Positions 5,234-5,280 of a stretch of 5,280 nt of DNA are shown here, piece by piece. This DNA is from an uncultured Clostridia bacterium. Its GTDB lineage: Bacteria > Bacillota_A > Clostridia > Oscillospirales > Oscillospiraceae. The notes below the pieces were generated by a model, which did no database searches, was not told where the DNA came from, and saw only the letters and a program-made list of their open reading frames with translations. The stretch spans positions 1 to 5,280 of the forward strand of contig CAMVGI010000111.1 of NCBI GenBank assembly GCA_947166955.1, in the 5' to 3' direction. The translations under genes and the position numbers were made by a program. The first letter of the stretch is position 1, and the number at the start of each line of letters is the position of its first letter.

Positions 5234-5275
5234 TTTTAAGGCCCGATAACCAAAAAGCGCGTGGGAGGAGGGGCT

Positions 5276-5280
5276 ATGGG
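5276..5280 (+). CDS. Start of a plus-strand gene, cut by the window edge
   Basis: ATG at 5276-5278 is preceded by the strong purine run GGGAGGAGGGG (5263-5273) containing AGGAGG (5266-5271), and an extended -10 promoter lies about 45 bases upstream. Only the first codon and two further bases are inside the window, so the product cannot be named. It is divergent from the GGDEF gene and shares its roughly 175-base promoter region, which may mean shared regulation. Confidence 0.6.

Overview
The window looks like a GC-rich Bacillota chromosome, most probably class Clostridia (Oscillospiraceae- or Christensenellaceae-like). This is inferred from strong AGGAGG-type ribosome binding sites, GC-rich third codon positions with AT-rich intergenic regions, U-tailed hairpin terminators, and the type of PII-like protein whose C-terminus opens the window. 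No lineage-specific marker such as rRNA is present, so the placement is tentative. I see no mobile element, CRISPR array, tRNA, rRNA or phage gene.

Layout, left to right. Positions 2-157 hold the C-terminal end of a probable P-II family (PII-like) protein. It is followed, 52 bases later and on the same strand, by a complete N-acyl-D-amino-acid deacylase (D-aminoacylase family amidohydrolase, 210-1808, TTG start). Next comes a compact unit for a 48-residue single-pass membrane microprotein (1889-2035), with its own extended -10 promoter and a strong terminator (2049-2082). A 239-base gene-free stretch (2036-2274) then carries that terminator, a small hairpin, a perfect 26-bp palindrome and two promoter-like sites upstream of a complete Xaa-His dipeptidase (pepD, 2275-3711). 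A 16-bp-stem hairpin (3728-3764), usable in both directions, separates pepD from a convergent gene on the minus strand (3788-5101). That gene encodes a receiver-GGDEF protein whose receiver has lost its phosphoacceptor aspartate. The last 180 bases are a divergent promoter region, ending in the ribosome binding site and first codon of another plus-strand gene (5276 onward).

Function. The two enzymes are both cytosolic hydrolases of small amide or peptide substrates: N-acyl-D-amino acids, and dipeptides including Xaa-His. That fits amino acid salvage by a fermentative bacterium, but they appear to be transcribed separately and nothing shows a shared pathway. The GGDEF protein should make cyclic di-GMP, as its catalytic and inhibitory sites are intact, but it probably does not respond to ordinary phosphorelay. 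The points most worth a second look are the degenerate receiver and degenerate C-terminal GGDEF-like domain of that protein, the palindrome over a candidate -35 box upstream of pepD, and the autonomous microprotein unit.
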